This document shows, in pieces, positions 62,364 through 64,000 of a DNA stretch of 64,000 nt. The notes beneath the pieces were generated by a model that worked only from the letters and a program-made list of their open reading frames with translations, was not told the origin of the DNA and ran no database searches. Made by a program: the position numbers and the translations under genes. Position 1 is the stretch's first letter. The number at the start of each line of letters is the position of its first letter. The stretch is from positions 1 through 64,000 of the forward strand of contig JAYVTS010000144.1 in assembly GCA_043788645.1 (NCBI GenBank). The letters run 5' to 3'. The DNA comes from CANIZL01 sp043788645 (GTDB taxonomy: Bacteria > Verrucomicrobiota > Verrucomicrobiia > Limisphaerales > UBA9464).

Positions 62364-64000
62364 ATGCAGGCCTCGATGAATAGCCAAAGTTCCGTTCGGC
62401 AGCGGACGGATTTCACCGCCGAACGGATGGCTCCAGAGGGGGGCGAATCGGGTGGTCTATTCGGAACCATTCGGTTGTTTTTCGCCCATGACCGGCTGGC
62501 GAACGCTCTGTGGATCCTCACCATTGTCATCGGTTTTTTTCACGGCTGGCTCAAGATCAGATTCCGGGCTAACTGGGTGACGTTTGCCTTTGATGTCCCG
62601 CTGATTTTGGCTTGGTTGGTCACCGTGATCTCCGTCAGCAAAGGTCGTTCGTTGTTTCCAAACTGCAATACGAGCCGACTGCTCATGGCTCTGACGGCGA
62701 TAGGAATCGCTTACGTAGTCCTCCCTTTCGGCTTGCCGCTGGCGGTCGGCCTCGCAGCCTTTCGGGGTTGGTGTTTTATCCCCTTGGTTTTCCTGATCGG
62801 CTATCACCTCACCCGTTCGGTGAGGCAGATTGAAGTCTACATGTGGTTGTTGCTGATTTTGGCGATGATCACCTGTTTTTACGGCGTGTTCTTCCAAACG
62901 ATCGAAGAAGTGATGGAACTCATGAAGAACGATCCGGAGTTTAACTTTCGCCTGAGTGGCCAATTTTATTCGGATTCAAACGGCGTTGGAACCTTCCGCC
63001 GTTTCTCAACGTTCGTCAGTTCAGCGGCCTTTGGCGGTGCGTTGGCGTATAGCATCGTCTTCGCAATTTCTCGATTGACCTTTCCGGGGTGTGGTTGGGG
63101 AGAACGGATTTTTCTCGTTTCAGCCAGCCTCTTTATGAGCTACGGCGTTGTTTTAAGTGGCTCTCGCTCGGCCATCGTCACCTTGATGGTCGGTTTTGGT
63201 TTTACCGTCTGGTATCGACGCGGTGCCCGGAACGTCATGCTACTCCCCATCATGTTCGCGGGGATCTTTATTTATGGTGTGATCCGATTGGGCGGTGGTT
63301 CGGCAGAGAGATTTGCGACTTTGGGTAATCCGGAGATTTTGTTGTCGCGGCTCTATATTGTGGCCGCACCCGGTATTGAAAATCTGATTCAATATCCGAT
63401 GGGCGGCGGCTTGGGTCGTTCAGGGCATGGATTGCCGGTGATCATGTACACTCCGGAACTCCAAGCCATGTTGCGCGCGGTCGATGGAGATATGGGGCGA
63501 TACGTCGTCGATATGGGAATTATTGGCTTAATCCTGTTCGTCCTGCTGGTGGTGGTGGGAATCACGGACGCGTTGAAATGGATGGAGCAACTTCGAAACA
63601 CGATGCCCGGATTGATCGCTCTACCGGCTGGATCCATGTTTATCCTGGGTTGCGTGCAACTTTTCTACGGCTCCCCCTTTCTCGGAATTCCAAATGGCGT
63701 GCTGCTCTGGTTCTTCATGGGGTCCTTGCGGAGGCTCGTCGAAGACTATGGCAACCTGAAAGCGGAAGCGGGCCAAGAGGCCGCGGATACAGCACCCCAG
63801 TTCGCTTCGTTCCTTGCCAAAAATCGCGTGATTCCTTTGTACCGGCAAGCCTCTCGCGGCCTACAGGGAAGGATTCGCGGGCTGACTCACCCCGGATTGG
63901 GCTTGACCGCCGTCACTCCCAAAACGGCCACGGCCCGGATCGGATCCCTCGTCCGGACTGGGCCGAAGACGACGCCCGGCGCGGTAACCCTCGATGCTCC
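62364..64000 (+). CDS. O-antigen-ligase-like polymerase (partial at right edge)
   Basis: An open frame of at least 545 residues running off the window, with 10 or more membrane helices (WILTIVIGFFHGWLKIRFRA, FLIGYHLTRSVRQIEVYMWL). The Wzy/WaaL-type signature is VVLSGSRSAIVTLMVGFGFT with GSRSA, preceded by GTFRRFSTFVSSAAFGGALA, and a long outside loop with GGGLGRSGHGLPVIMYTPEL. Such proteins join sugar chains to lipid carriers. It suggests a polysaccharide cluster continuing beyond the edge. The ATG at 62364 or 62376 may be the start. Confidence 0.82.
   Translation, partial: MQASMNSQSSVRQRTDFTAERMAPEGGESGGLFGTIRLFFAHDRLANALWILTIVIGFFHGWLKIRFRANWVTFAFDVPLILAWLVTVISVSKGRSLFPNCNTSRLLMALTAIGIAYVVLPFGLPLAVGLAAFRGWCFIPLVFLIGYHLTRSVRQIEVYMWLLLILAMITCFYGVFFQTIEEVMELMKNDPEFNFRLSGQFYSDSNGVGTFRRFSTFVSSAAFGGALAYSIVFAISRLTFPGCGWGERIFLVSASLFMSYGVVLSGSRSAIVTLMVGFGFTVWYRRGARNVMLLPIMFAGIFIYGVIRLGGGSAERFATLGNPEILLSRLYIVAAPGIENLIQYPMGGGLGRSGHGLPVIMYTPELQAMLRAVDGDMGRYVVDMGIIGLILFVLLVVVGITDALKWMEQLRNTMPGLIALPAGSMFILGCVQLFYGSPFLGIPNGVLLWFFMGSLRRLVEDYGNLKAEAGQEAADTAPQFASFLAKNRVIPLYRQASRGLQGRIRGLTHPGLGLTAVTPKTATARIGSLVRTGPKTTPGAVTLDA

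Overview
The window is about 64 kb of a GC-rich bacterial chromosome carrying housekeeping, envelope and respiratory genes. Several traits together suggest a Verrucomicrobiota member, perhaps of the Pedosphaera/Limisphaera side: a pseudopilin with an H-X9-DG C-terminus, a VPDSG-type C-terminal sorting signal (here VPDNGS), a fused SecDF, a Ser/Thr kinase remnant with an N-terminal zinc ribbon, many secreted phosphoesterases, and dispersed intergenic palindromes. This placement is inferred from gene features; no rRNA gene is present.

Region by region. 1-3000 is a gene graveyard: a DUF2975/XRE pair, an NHL protein, a kinase and a secreted protein, all broken, with a MITE-like element among them. 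3044-7762 is a denitrification island: a cupin gene, nirK (copper nitrite reductase fused to a cytochrome c), nirV and a SCO-type copper chaperone on the plus strand, then a DUF2249 gene and a Crp/Fnr (DNR-like) regulator on the minus strand. Three FNR/DNR-type palindromes sit in front of its three transcription units, so the cluster reads as a self-contained regulon. 7788-9440 holds more decayed genes. 9451-13057 is the prpB-prpC-prpD methylcitrate cycle operon. 13058-13860 holds two tandem copies of a 175-bp palindromic repeat.

13861-18195 encodes a very large DUF2339 membrane protein and its degraded DUF3999 partner. 18541-19170 is an AT-rich noncoding island built from a diverged tandem duplication and seven copies of a 14-bp motif (consensus TATTTATATTGACA). 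It is the least explained structure in the window. 19788-33070 holds core genes: uppP, purC-mnmE, a DUF2959 lipoprotein, yajC-secDF, a GxxExxY gene, murJ, a PhoD-like phosphatase and tRNA-Tyr.

33171-49406 carries xerC, kdsD, an RDD protein, a PIG-L deacetylase, an SGNH hydrolase, a beta-CASP nuclease, a lipoprotein/NlpC pair, a pseudopilin, rsmE, tsaC/sua5, fmt, a NUDIX hydrolase, ugd, a TPR membrane protein and aroK. 49482-64000 carries a DNA glycosylase, a Tat-exported TIM-barrel protein, a propeller-phosphoesterase fusion, a VPDNGS-tailed secreted protein next to a second PhoD-like enzyme, a prolyl oligopeptidase, gmhA, a STAS protein and an O-antigen-ligase-like protein cut by the window edge.

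Envelope building is the commonest theme. uppP and murJ serve peptidoglycan; kdsD, gmhA, ugd and the ligase-like protein serve LPS or polysaccharide; secDF and yajC serve export. The main accessory trait is nitrite reduction to NO under an FNR-family regulator.
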